Origin: Stutzerimonas stutzeri
Lineage (GTDB): Bacteria; Pseudomonadota; Gammaproteobacteria; Pseudomonadales; Pseudomonadaceae
DNA: 64,000 bases
Assembly (NCBI RefSeq): GCF_024448715.1
Contig: NZ_JAMOHZ010000009.1
Location: 62,001 to 126,000, forward strand
Reading direction: 5' to 3'
In this document: positions 25,446 to 36,505 of the stretch, one piece after another
Position numbering within the stretch: position 1 is the stretch's first letter
How the letters are laid out: every line of letters starts with the position of its first letter
Program-made: the position numbers and the translations under genes
The notes under the pieces: model-generated
The model's input: the letters and a program-made list of their open reading frames with translations, nothing else
Databases searched by the model: none
Told to the model about the DNA's origin: nothing

Positions 25446-27245
25446 ATGACTCCTCCTGAATCTCCTCGTCGTCCACGCTGGCGCAACCTGGCCTTGCTGG
25501 CCTTGTTGCTCGCACCGCTGCTGTGGCCGTTGCAGCATCTGGCCGAGCGGTACTACAGCAACGAGCTGATCGAACAGAATCGGCAGACACTCGATCTCTA
25601 TGTGGCCAATCTGCTCGGCTCATTGCGGCGCTACGAAGTGCTGCCGCGCATCCTCGGCGACCTGCCGACTCTGCGTACCGCTCTTCGCCAGGCCGACAAC
25701 CCAACCGCCAAGGATCAGGCCAATCGCCTGTTGAACCGGTTACGCAAGGAAACCGGTGCCGACGTGATCTACCTGATGGCACCGGACGGCAATACCCTGG
25801 CAGCGTCGAACTGGAACGATGAAGACAGCTTCGTCGATCGAAACTTCGCGTTTCGCCCCTATTTCAGGGAAGCCATGGCCGGCGGGCTGGGGCGCTTCTT
25901 TGGCCTGGGTACTACCTCCGGCAAGCGTGGCTATTATTTCGGCGCGGCCGTGCGCGACGGCACAGAAATGCTCGGCGTGCTGGTGGTCAAAGTCGAACTG
26001 GACCATACCGAGACGCTGTGGGGCAGCACCCCGGAGCAACTCATGGTGACCGATAACCTCGGTGTGGTGATTCTGACGTCGCAGCCTGAATGGCGTTTCC
26101 GCGCGAGCCGAGCATTGGATGCCGACGACCGCGAGCAGATCGCATCCGACCGCCCGTACCCGACCCTTGAGCCCCTGGACCTGACACTCGATATCGACGC
26201 CTGGTTGATCCAGAGCCGAGAACTCAAGGAAATCGGCTGGACGGTACGCATCCTGGCGCCGATCAGCCTGGTCGAGCGGCCGGTACAGACCGTCGTGGCG
26301 ATCGGTGCGGCAACCCTGGCGACGCTGTTGCTGTTGATCGGGTTAATGATGCAGCGACGCCGGCATTATCTCGAGCGCATTGCGCTGGACGCCAAGGCGC
26401 GCCAGCAACTGGAGCGCCGCGTACAGGAGCGGACCCAGGACCTGGAAGCGCTCAATAGCAGACTCAAGCTGGAGGTGCTCGAGCGCGAGCAGGCGCAACA
26501 GGAATTGGTTCGCGCACAGGATGAGCTGCTGCAAGCCGGCAAGCTGTCGGCGCTTGGCACGATGTCGGCGAGTATCAGCCATGAGCTCAATCAACCGCTG
26601 GGGGCTATCCGCAGCTATGCGGACAACGCCGGCGTGCTGCTCGACCAGCAGCGCAACGAGGAGGCTCGCGACAATCTCAAGCTGATCAGTGAGTTGACTG
26701 CGCGCATGGCGTCGATCATCGCTCACCTACGCGCCTTCGCCCGGCGCGACCGCCATGCGCCGGAGCGGGTGGCGCTGCAACCGGCACTCGATGATGCGCT
26801 GGCGCTGTTGGCCAAAAGACGGCAGGCAATGGGTGTCGAGCTGATCCGCGACCTGCCGGAAGCCACGCTCTGGGTTCAGGCGGGCGAAACGCGACTGCGG
26901 CAGATTCTTTCAAATCTCCTGGCCAATGCGCTCGACGCACTCAACGAGCGGCCGCCGGTACGGCGCATCTGGCTGCGCGCCGAGCGCCAGGGCGATGGCG
27001 TGCTGTTGACTTTGCGCGACAATGGCTCGGGGTTTTCCGCCGAGGCATTGCAGCGCTCCCGCGAACCCTTCTTCACCACCAAGACCAGCGCGCAGGGGCT
27101 GGGCCTGGGCTTGGCGATCTGCGATACGCTGACACGCGCCCTGGGCGGCGAGCTGATCATCGCTAACCATCCCGAGGGCGGCGCCCAGCTCAGCCTCTAC
27201 CTGCAATTCGCCGACCCCGGCGTCGCCTTCCCGAGCGAGGACTAG
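25446..27245 (+). CDS. dctB: C4-dicarboxylate sensor histidine kinase DctB
   Basis: 599 residues from the ATG at 25446; ATG 25419 would add nine. Two membrane helices (about 14-32 and 280-300) enclose a periplasmic sensor region of the double-PAS/dCACHE kind seen in DctB. A coiled linker (about 320-360) leads to the HisKA domain with phospho-His about 379 in SISHELNQPLGAIRSYADN and the HATPase boxes NLLANALDAL, LRDNGSGF and GLGLGLAICD. It senses succinate/malate/fumarate-type acids and phosphorylates DctD, encoded one base further on. Confidence 0.9.
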   Translation: MTPPESPRRPRWRNLALLALLLAPLLWPLQHLAERYYSNELIEQNRQTLDLYVANLLGSLRRYEVLPRILGDLPTLRTALRQADNPTAKDQANRLLNRLRKETGADVIYLMAPDGNTLAASNWNDEDSFVDRNFAFRPYFREAMAGGLGRFFGLGTTSGKRGYYFGAAVRDGTEMLGVLVVKVELDHTETLWGSTPEQLMVTDNLGVVILTSQPEWRFRASRALDADDREQIASDRPYPTLEPLDLTLDIDAWLIQSRELKEIGWTVRILAPISLVERPVQTVVAIGAATLATLLLLIGLMMQRRRHYLERIALDAKARQQLERRVQERTQDLEALNSRLKLEVLEREQAQQELVRAQDELLQAGKLSALGTMSASISHELNQPLGAIRSYADNAGVLLDQQRNEEARDNLKLISELTARMASIIAHLRAFARRDRHAPERVALQPALDDALALLAKRRQAMGVELIRDLPEATLWVQAGETRLRQILSNLLANALDALNERPPVRRIWLRAERQGDGVLLTLRDNGSGFSAEALQRSREPFFTTKTSAQGLGLGLAICDTLTRALGGELIIANHPEGGAQLSLYLQFADPGVAFPSED

Positions 27246-27246
27246 C

Positions 27247-28638
27247 ATGACCAGCCAGATCGACCCGCAGACTCAGGTAATTCTGGTCGACGACGATCCC
27301 CATTTACGCAAGGCGCTGAGCCAGACGCTCGATCTCGCCGGGCTCAAGGTACTCAGTCTGGGCGATGCGCGCGGTCTAGCATCGCTACTACCGATGGGCT
27401 GGCCCGGCGTGGTGGTCAGCGATATCCGTATGCCAGGTATCGATGGCCTCGAACTGCAGCAACAACTGCACACCATCGACAGCGAGCTGCCGGTGCTGCT
27501 GATCACCGGTCATGGCGATATCCAGCTGGCTGTGCAGGCGATGCGCGCCGGGGCCTATGATTTTCTCGAGAAACCCTTTCCCAGCGAGGCCCTGCTCGAC
27601 AGCGTGCGTCGCGCCCTCGCCCTGCGTCAGCTGGTGTTGGACAACCGCAGCCTGCGCATGGCCCTGGCCGACCGTCAGCAGTTATCGACGCGCCTGCTGG
27701 GGCAATCGCCGGCAATGCGGGCCCTACGCGAACAGATCGGCGCGCTCGCCGGAACGCAGGCCGATGTGCTGATTCTCGGCGAAACCGGCGCGGGCAAGGA
27801 AGTCGTCGCGCGTGCACTGCATGATCTATCCAGCCGCCGAAGCGGCCCGTTCGTTGCCATCAATGCCGGTGCACTGGCCGAATCGGTGGTGGAAAGCGAA
27901 CTTTTCGGCCATGAAGCCGGCGCGTTCACCGGCGCGCAAAAGCGCCGCATCGGCAAGTTCGAGTTCGCCAATGGCGGCACGCTGTTCCTCGATGAAATCG
28001 AAAGCATGAGCCTGGACGTGCAGGTCAAGCTGCTACGCATGTTGCAGGAGCGGATCGTTGAGCGCCTCGGTGGCAATCAGTCGATCCCGCTCGACATCCG
28101 CGTTATCGCCGCCACCAAGGAAGATCTGCGTCAAGCTGCTGACCAGGGCCGTTTCCGCGCAGACCTCTACTACCGGCTGAATGTCGCACCCTTGCGTATC
28201 CCGCCGCTTCGAGAGCGCAGCGAGGACGTCTTGTTCCTGTTTCAGCATTTCGCCGAAACCGCCGCCAGCCGCCACGGCTTGCCGATTCGCGAGCTGCGTC
28301 CGGAGCAGCGTGCTCATCTGCTGCGTCACACCTGGCCCGGCAACGTGCGAGAACTGCAGAACACCGCGGAGCGTTTCGCCCTGGGGCTTCAGCTGGGGCT
28401 CGACGATCCGGCACGCCTCGTCGAAGGCACGCCCAGCAACGCTGGCAGCGCGCTCAACGAGCAGGTCGATGCCTTCGAACGAGCCCTGATTGCCGCCGAG
28501 CTGGCGCGCCCGCACAGCTCGTTGCGCAGTGTCGCCGAGGCACTTGGACTGCCACGCAAAACCCTGCACGACAAAGTGCGCAAGCATGGCCTGGTCTTCA
28601 GCGATGCTGGCGGGACCTCGCCAGAGGAAAGCGAGTAG
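27247..28638 (+). CDS. dctD: C4-dicarboxylate response regulator, sigma-54 activator DctD
   Basis: 463 residues. Receiver domain with phospho-acceptor Asp about 59 (VVVSDIRMPG) and Lys in LEKPF. The AAA+ sigma-54 activation domain has Walker A GETGAGKE, the sigma-54 contact loop GAFTGA, Walker B LFLDEIESM and the arginine-finger region FRADLYYRLNV. A Fis-type HTH is at the C-terminus (SLRSVAEALGLPRKTLHDKVRKHG). It directly follows dctB and should activate the sigma-54 promoter at 29086-29101 upstream of dctP. Confidence 0.94.
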   Translation: MTSQIDPQTQVILVDDDPHLRKALSQTLDLAGLKVLSLGDARGLASLLPMGWPGVVVSDIRMPGIDGLELQQQLHTIDSELPVLLITGHGDIQLAVQAMRAGAYDFLEKPFPSEALLDSVRRALALRQLVLDNRSLRMALADRQQLSTRLLGQSPAMRALREQIGALAGTQADVLILGETGAGKEVVARALHDLSSRRSGPFVAINAGALAESVVESELFGHEAGAFTGAQKRRIGKFEFANGGTLFLDEIESMSLDVQVKLLRMLQERIVERLGGNQSIPLDIRVIAATKEDLRQAADQGRFRADLYYRLNVAPLRIPPLRERSEDVLFLFQHFAETAASRHGLPIRELRPEQRAHLLRHTWPGNVRELQNTAERFALGLQLGLDDPARLVEGTPSNAGSALNEQVDAFERALIAAELARPHSSLRSVAEALGLPRKTLHDKVRKHGLVFSDAGGTSPEESE

Positions 28639-30232
<1,594 letters not shown>

Positions 30233-30239
30233 GCCTGTC

Positions 30240-30266
30240 GAGAGGGCGGGCATAACCCGCCCTCTC
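30240..30266 (+). terminator. Intercistronic hairpin between dctP and dctQ
   Basis: A perfect 11-bp GC-rich stem (GAGAGGGCGGG paired with CCCGCCCTCTC, five-base loop) begins eight bases after the dctP stop. The T-run after it is poor, so it is more likely a partial terminator or an mRNA-stabilising hairpin than a complete stop. This would fit a high ratio of binding protein to membrane subunits. Confidence 0.6.
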
Positions 30267-30457
30267 CGTTCCGGTAGTTGCACACCGATAGATCAGTGAA
30301 AAACAAAACCAACCAGGCGGTTATCAAGGCGAGACGATTCGGCGCTTGGACGAACAACAGTTTTTCATTGCTCTATAACCCGGTCACCAGACCGGTTCAT
30401 GGCGCACGCTCTGTACGCCCGTCAACAAACACAATGCTCCATCGGGAGATGCCATCC

Positions 30458-31084
30458 ATGAACGCCCTCTGGCGCGTCTGGGACCACTTCGAGGAGGCTT
30501 TTATCGCCTTCCTGCTGGCCGCCATGACGTTGGTGACCTTCGTTTACGTGGTTCTGAACAACCTCTACACCGTTTTCTACAGCCTGGCGGACAGCTTTCC
30601 ACAGGCTGAAGACTTCTTTTTCGCCATCGGCGATTTCGTTATCGGCTTCGCTCAGGCGATGACCTGGAGTACCGCGCTGACCAAGGCCCTGTTCGCCTGG
30701 CTGATCTTCTCCGGCCTGGCCTACGGTGTGCGTACCGCCGGCCACATCGGTGTCGATGCGCTGGTCAAGCTCGCATCGCGACCGGTACAGCGTTACATCG
30801 GTATCGTCGCTTGTCTGTTCTGCCTCGGCTATGCAGGCTTGCTGGCGATCGCCAGCTTCGAATGGATCCAGGCCCTGTTCACCGCCAACATCGGCGCCGA
30901 GGACCTTGGTCATTTCGGCATCAAGCAATGGCATATCGGCATGATCGTGCCCATTGGTTTTGCCATGGTGTTTATCCGTTTCGCCGAAATCCTCGTGCGC
31001 ATCCTGCGCAACGAACAAACCGGACTGGGGCTCGCCGATGAGGCAGCCGACGCGCTCAAGCTCGGTGAAGAGGAGCCGAAATAA
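30458..31084 (+). CDS. dctQ: TRAP transporter small permease DctQ
   Basis: 208 residues from the ATG at 30458 (MNALWRVWDHFEEAF), chosen because GGGAG is nine bases upstream; ATGs at 30434 and 30449 are possible. Four hydrophobic helices are visible, and GVRTAGHIGVDALV matches the conserved cytoplasmic loop of the DctQ family. Its last codon abuts the start of dctM. Confidence 0.9.
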   Translation: MNALWRVWDHFEEAFIAFLLAAMTLVTFVYVVLNNLYTVFYSLADSFPQAEDFFFAIGDFVIGFAQAMTWSTALTKALFAWLIFSGLAYGVRTAGHIGVDALVKLASRPVQRYIGIVACLFCLGYAGLLAIASFEWIQALFTANIGAEDLGHFGIKQWHIGMIVPIGFAMVFIRFAEILVRILRNEQTGLGLADEAADALKLGEEEPK

Positions 31085-32365
31085 ATGACTATCCTGTTCC
31101 TCTTCGTGGCGCTTTTCGTGCTGATGTTCATCGGTGTGCCGGTGGCCGTTTCTCTCGGCCTCGCCGGCTCGCTGACCATTCTGCTGTTCAGCCCGGATTC
31201 GGTCACGTCATTGGCGATCAAGCTGTTCGAGACCTCCGAGCACTACACGCTGCTGGCCATTCCGTTCTTCCTGCTGGCCGGCGCCTTCATGACCACCGGT
31301 GGCGTAGCACGGCGTCTGATCGACTTCGCCAACGCCACCGTCGGCCATATCCGCGGTGGCCTGGCCATCGGTGCGGTCATGGCGTGCATGCTGTTCGCTG
31401 CGCTTTCGGGCTCGTCACCAGCGACCGTGGCTGCGGTCGGCTCTATCGCCATCGCCGGCATGGTCCGCTCAGGCTACCCGCAGGCCTTTGGTGCTGGCAT
31501 CGTCTGTAATGCCGGTACGCTGGGCATTCTGATTCCGCCCTCCATCGTCATGGTGGTCTATGCAGCCGCTACCGAAACTTCGGTCGGCAAGCTGTTCATG
31601 GCCGGTGTGGTGCCAGGCATTCTGCTGGGCGTCGGGCTGATGATCGCGATCTACATCATCGCAGTGAAGAAAAACCTGCCGGCCATGCCGCGCGCGACCT
31701 TCCGTGAGTGGCTGTCATCCGCACGCAAGGCGGTATGGGGCCTGCTGCTGATGGTGATCATCCTCGGCGGGATTTACTCCGGCATGTTCACCCCGACCGA
31801 AGCGGCGGCGGTGGCGGCGGTGTACTCGGCCTTCATCGCACTGTTCGTCTACAAGGACATCACCATTCGCGATTGCCCGAAGGTGCTGCTGGAGTCGGGC
31901 AAGCTCACCATCATGTTGATGTTTATCATCGCCAACGCGATGCTCTTCGCCCACGTGCTGACCACCGAGCAGATTCCGCAACAGATCACCGCCATGGTGC
32001 TCGAGGCCGGACTGCAGCCATGGATGTTCCTGCTGGTCGTCAACATCGTGCTGCTGGTCGCCGGAGCTTTCATGGAACCGTCGGCGATCATCCTGATCCT
32101 GGCGCCGATCCTGTTCCCGATCGCCGTGCAGCTGGGCATCGATCCGATCCACCTGGGCATCATCATGGTAGTGAACATGGAGATCGGCCTGATCACACCG
32201 CCGGTGGGATTGAACCTGTTCGTTGCCTCGGCCGTGACCGGCATGCCGGTGACTCAGGTGATCCGCGCCGTAATGCCGTGGCTGGCGCTGATGTTGGCCT
32301 TCCTGATTCTCATCACCTATGTGCCGTGGATTTCCTTGGCGCTGCCGAACCTGCTGGGTATGTAA
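31085..32365 (+). CDS. dctM: TRAP transporter large permease DctM
   Basis: 426 residues, about 12 helices, starting directly after the dctQ stop. Family motifs: FLLAGAFMTTGGVARRLIDFA, ALSGSSPATVAAVGSIA, GIVCNAGTLGILIPPSIVMVVY, GMFTPTEAAAVAAVYS and GLITPPVGLNLFVAS. It couples dicarboxylate import to an ion gradient, probably sodium. A strong terminator follows. Confidence 0.95.
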   Translation: MTILFLFVALFVLMFIGVPVAVSLGLAGSLTILLFSPDSVTSLAIKLFETSEHYTLLAIPFFLLAGAFMTTGGVARRLIDFANATVGHIRGGLAIGAVMACMLFAALSGSSPATVAAVGSIAIAGMVRSGYPQAFGAGIVCNAGTLGILIPPSIVMVVYAAATETSVGKLFMAGVVPGILLGVGLMIAIYIIAVKKNLPAMPRATFREWLSSARKAVWGLLLMVIILGGIYSGMFTPTEAAAVAAVYSAFIALFVYKDITIRDCPKVLLESGKLTIMLMFIIANAMLFAHVLTTEQIPQQITAMVLEAGLQPWMFLLVVNIVLLVAGAFMEPSAIILILAPILFPIAVQLGIDPIHLGIIMVVNMEIGLITPPVGLNLFVASAVTGMPVTQVIRAVMPWLALMLAFLILITYVPWISLALPNLLGM

Positions 32366-32392
32366 CACGCACCAGCAAGCTAGCTTCTTTCT

Positions 32393-32423
32393 GCCCGGCC
32401 TTTGTGCCGGGCTTTTTTTTTTG
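32393..32423 (+). terminator. Rho-independent terminator after dctM
   Basis: GCCCGGC and GCCGGGC pair around TTTGT and are followed by a run of about ten T. It ends the dctPQM transcript. Confidence 0.9.
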
Positions 32424-32445
32424 AGCTGCCGTTACTATCCAGAAA

Positions 32446-33054
32446 TCAAAGCGCCAGCACATCCGCCGGGCGACGACGGAACCAACCGGTCAGGGAAAGG
32501 CGGTCGGCATGGGTGACCAGTACTTCATGCGGGAAGTCGGCGGACAGAAACATCAGCAGATCGCCAGCCAGCGGAGGAATATCCAGCTGCGAACCGTCGC
32601 TGAAGTGCATGCGCAACTCGCCGCCATCGGATGGCTGCCAGTGTGAATTAAGATAGAGCACCGCGCTGATGCAACGGCTGTCGTCGTCGCGGAAGCGATC
32701 GAGGTGGGTCTGGTAGAAGGCTCCGGGCGGATAAAGGGCAAAGTGGCATTCGAACTCTTCCAGACCGAGGAACAGCTCGCGATTGAGCGTCTGCCGCAGC
32801 TCGTCCATCAGAGCCAGATAGGCATCGCAGACCTCGGCCTGTCCCGCTTCCAACCAGTGAATATGGTCGCCACGAATGCCTTCACGCACTGTCTGCTCTT
32901 CGCCGCGCCCGACTCCGGCGGGCGCCAATGCGCCCTCGGTGTCTCGTCTGCGGCACTCGTCGGCCAGCTTTCGGGTCACATCACTGGAAAGAAAGGAACT
33001 CTGCAGCGACCAGCCACGCTCGGCCAGGTCGTCGATAATCGTAGAGAACGGCAA
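32446..33054 (-). CDS. 2OG-Fe(II) oxygenase superfamily protein
   Basis: 202 residues from a TTG at 33054, the only start in this frame, with GGAG eight bases upstream. The C-terminal half is a prolyl-4-hydroxylase-like jelly roll: FYQTHLDRFRDDDSR gives the metal His and Asp, FPHEVL the second His, and DRLSLTGWFRRR the Arg that binds 2-oxoglutarate. The N-terminal half is helical. Such SM-20/PKHD-type proteins hydroxylate proteins or small molecules; the target is unknown. Confidence 0.82.
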   Translation of the reverse strand: MPFSTIIDDLAERGWSLQSSFLSSDVTRKLADECRRRDTEGALAPAGVGRGEEQTVREGIRGDHIHWLEAGQAEVCDAYLALMDELRQTLNRELFLGLEEFECHFALYPPGAFYQTHLDRFRDDDSRCISAVLYLNSHWQPSDGGELRMHFSDGSQLDIPPLAGDLLMFLSADFPHEVLVTHADRLSLTGWFRRRPADVLAL

Positions 33055-33207
33055 GGAAGTGACTCCGATGGGGTCTTATGACGTTTCATTGCAGCCTTTG
33101 GCGGGCCCGCTCTGGAACAGCAGCGGAGTCTAGCAGCCGCGCTTTCGCTCCTCGACAAGCCCATGTCGTGGCGCCGAAAATAAACCGCCCGCCAGACAGG
33201 AGCTTCC

Positions 33208-34029
33208 ATGCGCGCCCTACTTACATGTGTATTACTCGCCTTCAGCCTGAACAGTCTCGCCGATACCTACGACGAACTTTATGAGACCGCTGGCTGGACC
33301 GAACAACGCACCAACTTTTCCGATGCCCTGACGGCTGCGCAACAACGTTACAAGAACAGCCTGCCACCGGCGGTTTATCAAGCGCTGGTGACCAACAGCA
33401 ACCGACGCTTCGCCGTTAACGCCATCGATCAGCGTGCCAAGCAGGCGCTGCGGCAGAATCTGCCGGATCCCCAAGCGGCGCTGGAGTTCTTTCAGTCGCC
33501 GCTGGGCCATAAGGTGGTCGCGGCCGAAACGCTGGCAGCCCGCCGCGAGCAGCTTGCCCGCTACGAGAACGGCCTGCCGCGAATGGAAGCCGGCAGCAAT
33601 CGACAATTGCTGATTCGTCATCTGGCCCAAGCATTGCCAGCCGCCGAGGCCGGAGCCGAGGTCAGCCTTGCGCTCGCCGGAGTCGCAGCAGACAGTCTCA
33701 GTCAGATGATCCCCGGGCTGCTCGGTGGCAACCAGGCCCAGGGACTGCTGGACGGCCAGCGCGAGCGCTTGCAGCAGCAGGTCGAAAGCGACCTGGACAA
33801 CACGCTGCTGTACATCTACCGCGACCTTTCCGATGCCGAACTGCAAGAGTTCGTCGAGTTCGCCCAATCGCAAGCGGGCCAAGACTACTACCAGGCCGCT
33901 CTGCAAGCCCTGCGTGCGGGCCTTGCGGTCGGCATGAGCAGCGCCGATATTCAGGCAGCAGGAACTGCTGCCCAATCGGCTGAACTACTTCAACTGCTGG
34001 CTGAGAAAATCGAAGTACTCGCGGCGTAG
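33208..34029 (+). CDS. DUF2059 domain-containing exported protein
   Basis: 273 residues with a signal peptide (MRALLTCVLLAFSLNSLA, cut before DTYDEL) and AGGAG upstream of the start. The C-terminal region YRDLSDAELQEFVEFAQSQAGQ, with aromatic residues and YYQAAL following, matches DUF2059, a helical domain of unknown function in periplasmic proteins. The last 45 bases overlap tail-to-tail with the alpha/beta hydrolase gene on the other strand. Confidence 0.82.
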   Translation: MRALLTCVLLAFSLNSLADTYDELYETAGWTEQRTNFSDALTAAQQRYKNSLPPAVYQALVTNSNRRFAVNAIDQRAKQALRQNLPDPQAALEFFQSPLGHKVVAAETLAARREQLARYENGLPRMEAGSNRQLLIRHLAQALPAAEAGAEVSLALAGVAADSLSQMIPGLLGGNQAQGLLDGQRERLQQQVESDLDNTLLYIYRDLSDAELQEFVEFAQSQAGQDYYQAALQALRAGLAVGMSSADIQAAGTAAQSAELLQLLAEKIEVLAA

Positions 34030-34923
34030 AGCCTCGCGTTCGTTGACCAAATGGTGGCGCGCGCCGGGCAGACGGAGAATCTCGGGCGCTGCGAATTTGC
34101 GCTCGAGAAGCGGGAGATTGTGTCGCCAGTCAACGGTCATGTCGGCTTCACCCTGAATGATGATCGGACTGTGTGGACTGGCGGGCGCACCTTCGATACG
34201 CGGTATCCAGCGCGACAGAGCGCCCACCCAGGCGGTCGGCAGGATAATCGGTTGCAGCGGATCGCCCGACTGGATGAACTTGAGAAACGCTGGGTCGCCC
34301 GAGTTTTCACTGAAGCGCCGAGGGATCTGCTTGACGAAGCGGCGCACCACCTCATAGCTGAACCGTGACCAGCCCCAGGCACACGGCCGCACCAGCGGTG
34401 CCAGCAGAATGCTGCGCCCTAGCTGCGAATGTTTCGGCTGGCACAGCAGATAATCCAGGATGATCGCCGCGCCGGTGCTTTGCCCCAGCAGATGCCAGGG
34501 CCGCGGCAGCCCGAGCTTCTCGGCTTCGCCGAGCAGGCCCTGTAGCACCGCCTGATATTCGTCGAACTCGTTGATGCTCGCCCGCGGTCCGCTGGACAAA
34601 CCATGCCCGGGTAAATCGCAGGCAAGCACGGCGAAGCCCATCTGCAGCCCCCAATCCACCACGTGCCGGTAAAGCCCCATATGGTCGTAGTAGCCATGCA
34701 GGATCAGCAACGTTGCCACTGGCTGGTCAGGACACCACGCCTGCGCGACCAGCTCGTAATCGTGCACAGGGAAGCAACCCAGACGCCGCTGGATATCACC
34801 GTAGTGAGGCAGATCCAGACCGTAGAAAGCTTGGTAGAAGCGTGCGTCGGGGGTGAGTTCGGCGCCCTGACTGAAAGGGCGCAGTTGGGCGCGCAGGGCG
34901 TCGGGATCGATTCGCGAGGGCAT
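33985..34923 (-). CDS. Alpha/beta hydrolase (monoacylglycerol lipase-like)
   Basis: 312 residues. Serine hydrolase features: oxyanion region LILHGYYDHMGLY, CDLPGHGLSSG, nucleophile elbow GQSTG, the acid in GEADMTVDW and the His in GARHHLVNE. This pattern with the PGHGLS segment resembles lysophospholipase/monoglyceride lipases. No signal peptide, so cytoplasmic. Its 3' end overlaps the DUF2059 gene by 45 bases. Confidence 0.85.
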   Translation of the reverse strand: MPSRIDPDALRAQLRPFSQGAELTPDARFYQAFYGLDLPHYGDIQRRLGCFPVHDYELVAQAWCPDQPVATLLILHGYYDHMGLYRHVVDWGLQMGFAVLACDLPGHGLSSGPRASINEFDEYQAVLQGLLGEAEKLGLPRPWHLLGQSTGAAIILDYLLCQPKHSQLGRSILLAPLVRPCAWGWSRFSYEVVRRFVKQIPRRFSENSGDPAFLKFIQSGDPLQPIILPTAWVGALSRWIPRIEGAPASPHSPIIIQGEADMTVDWRHNLPLLERKFAAPEILRLPGARHHLVNEREALRREYFDFLSQQLK

Positions 34924-35009
34924 AGCGGGTTTTCTTGCTCTGGTTGGGTAGGATATTCAGCTCTGTCGCGCAGCATGGCAAGCTGGCGCCCCCATTGACG
35001 AGCGCCGCT

Positions 35010-35588
35010 ATGTCCTTACGCAGCAAATATCTGATCGCAGCGCTCATCGCCCTGCTTTGGGGCGGTGCCATGCTCACTGCCTTCTGGTGGTTCGAGGCGC
35101 GCTACCTGCGCCCCTTCGAAAACGAACGTGCCAAGCTGTTCTCCGGTGACGCCTTGCAGTTGCCGACGGAGCTCCAAGGACCGGGGCCAGTGCGTTTCGT
35201 GCATTTCTGGGATCCGGGCTGCCCGTGCAACGTCGGTAATCAGCAACACCTGCAGGAGTTGCTGGAGCGCTTCGCCGGGCTTGATGTGGAGTTCTATGTG
35301 GTGCAGAAACCGGGCAGTAAAGGCCGACTGCCGCAGCAGCTCGCCGCGCTGAAGCCGCTGAGCGGCCTGGCAGGCTCGGAGCAATTACCAGCCAGCCCGG
35401 CGGTTGGAATTTGGGACAGACGCGGTCGGCTTGCTTATATCGGCCCGTACAGCGAAGGCGCTGTCTGCAGTTCTGACAACAGCTTCGTCGAACCGATTCT
35501 CGAAGCCATACTGGCGGGCCGCCAGGTTCGTGCAACTCACTCGCTGGCGGTGGCGTGTTTCTGTGATTGGCAGGCAGGCACGCTGTAA
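35010..35588 (+). CDS. Membrane-anchored thioredoxin-fold protein (DUF6436-like)
   Basis: 192 residues from the ATG at 35010 (MSLRSKYLIAALIALLWGG). One N-terminal membrane anchor precedes a thioredoxin-like domain with FVHFWDPGCPCNVGNQQHL, where GCPCN stands in the place of the CxxC active site. Later segments include PAVGIWDRRGRLAYIGPYSEG. The CPC arrangement is unusual for a disulfide oxidoreductase. It is probably periplasmic; function unknown. It converges on spuH with 20 bases between. Confidence 0.7.
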   Translation: MSLRSKYLIAALIALLWGGAMLTAFWWFEARYLRPFENERAKLFSGDALQLPTELQGPGPVRFVHFWDPGCPCNVGNQQHLQELLERFAGLDVEFYVVQKPGSKGRLPQQLAALKPLSGLAGSEQLPASPAVGIWDRRGRLAYIGPYSEGAVCSSDNSFVEPILEAILAGRQVRATHSLAVACFCDWQAGTL

Positions 35589-35608
35589 GGCGGCGCGTCT
35601 GCCTGGGA

Positions 35609-36505
35609 TCAGCTATGCGCCGATGGCGGTGCCGCGACCGTGTTATCGATCGCCGGGCGCCAGTTCCGATCACCTCCATCGTCCATGGCCTGACGCAGCG
35701 CGCGAACACGGCGTTTCTCGGCACGGCGGGAGGTGTACCAGGCGATGAAGGTCGCCAGCGACACCACCAGCAGAATCAGGCTGGCAACGGCGTTGATTTC
35801 CGGCTTCACGCCCAGGCGTACGGCGGAAAAGATCTCCATCGGCAGCGTGGTCGAGCCCGGTCCGGAAACGAAGCTGGCCAGTACTAGATCATCCAGCGAC
35901 AGGGCGAACGACAGCATGCCGCCAGCGGCCAGCGACGGCGCGATCATCGGCATGGTAATCAGAAAGAATACCTTCCACGGCCGTGCGCCGAGGTCCATCG
36001 CCGCTTCCTCGATGGACAGGTCGAGCTCACGCAGTCGCGCCATCACCACCACGGCGACATAGGCCGAGCAGAAGGTCGTATGCGCGATCCAGATAGTGAC
36101 GATGCCCCGCTGTGCCGGCCAGCCAATCAGTTGCGCCATGGCCACAAACAACAACAGCAACGACAGGCCGGTGATCACCTCCGGCATCACCAGTGGTGCG
36201 GTAACCAACCCACCGAACAGCGTACGGCCGCGAAACACCGGGACCCGTGTAAGCACGAACGCCGCCATGGTCCCCAGCGCCACCGCAGCGATCGCGGTGT
36301 AGGTCGCCACTTCCAGCGAGCGCATCACCGCGCCCATCAACTGGCTGTTGTCGAGCAGGCCGGCATACCACTTCAACGACCAGCCGCCCCACACCGTCAC
36401 CAGCCGCGAGGCGTTGAACGAGTAGATGACCAGCAGCACCATCGGCAGGTAGATGAATAGCAACCCGAGCACCAGGATCACGTTGGAAAAGCTCCAGCGC
36501 TTCAT
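35609..36505 (-). CDS. spuH: Polyamine ABC transporter permease SpuH (PotI-like)
   Basis: 298 residues, six membrane helices. The EAA loop of binding-protein-dependent permeases is seen at EEAAMDLGARPWKVFFLITMP. Last gene of the spu operon. The start at 36505 has GGAGGG seven bases upstream, supplied by a duplicated copy of the spuG 3' end (see repeat at 36502-36624). Confidence 0.92.
   Translation of the reverse strand: MKRWSFSNVILVLGLLFIYLPMVLLVIYSFNASRLVTVWGGWSLKWYAGLLDNSQLMGAVMRSLEVATYTAIAAVALGTMAAFVLTRVPVFRGRTLFGGLVTAPLVMPEVITGLSLLLLFVAMAQLIGWPAQRGIVTIWIAHTTFCSAYVAVVVMARLRELDLSIEEAAMDLGARPWKVFFLITMPMIAPSLAAGGMLSFALSLDDLVLASFVSGPGSTTLPMEIFSAVRLGVKPEINAVASLILLVVSLATFIAWYTSRRAEKRRVRALRQAMDDGGDRNWRPAIDNTVAAPPSAHS

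Noticed and set aside
24577..25782. Minus-strand ORF of 401 aa across rfbD and dctB
   Set aside because: Spans two genes with certain identity on the other strand; no recognisable protein.
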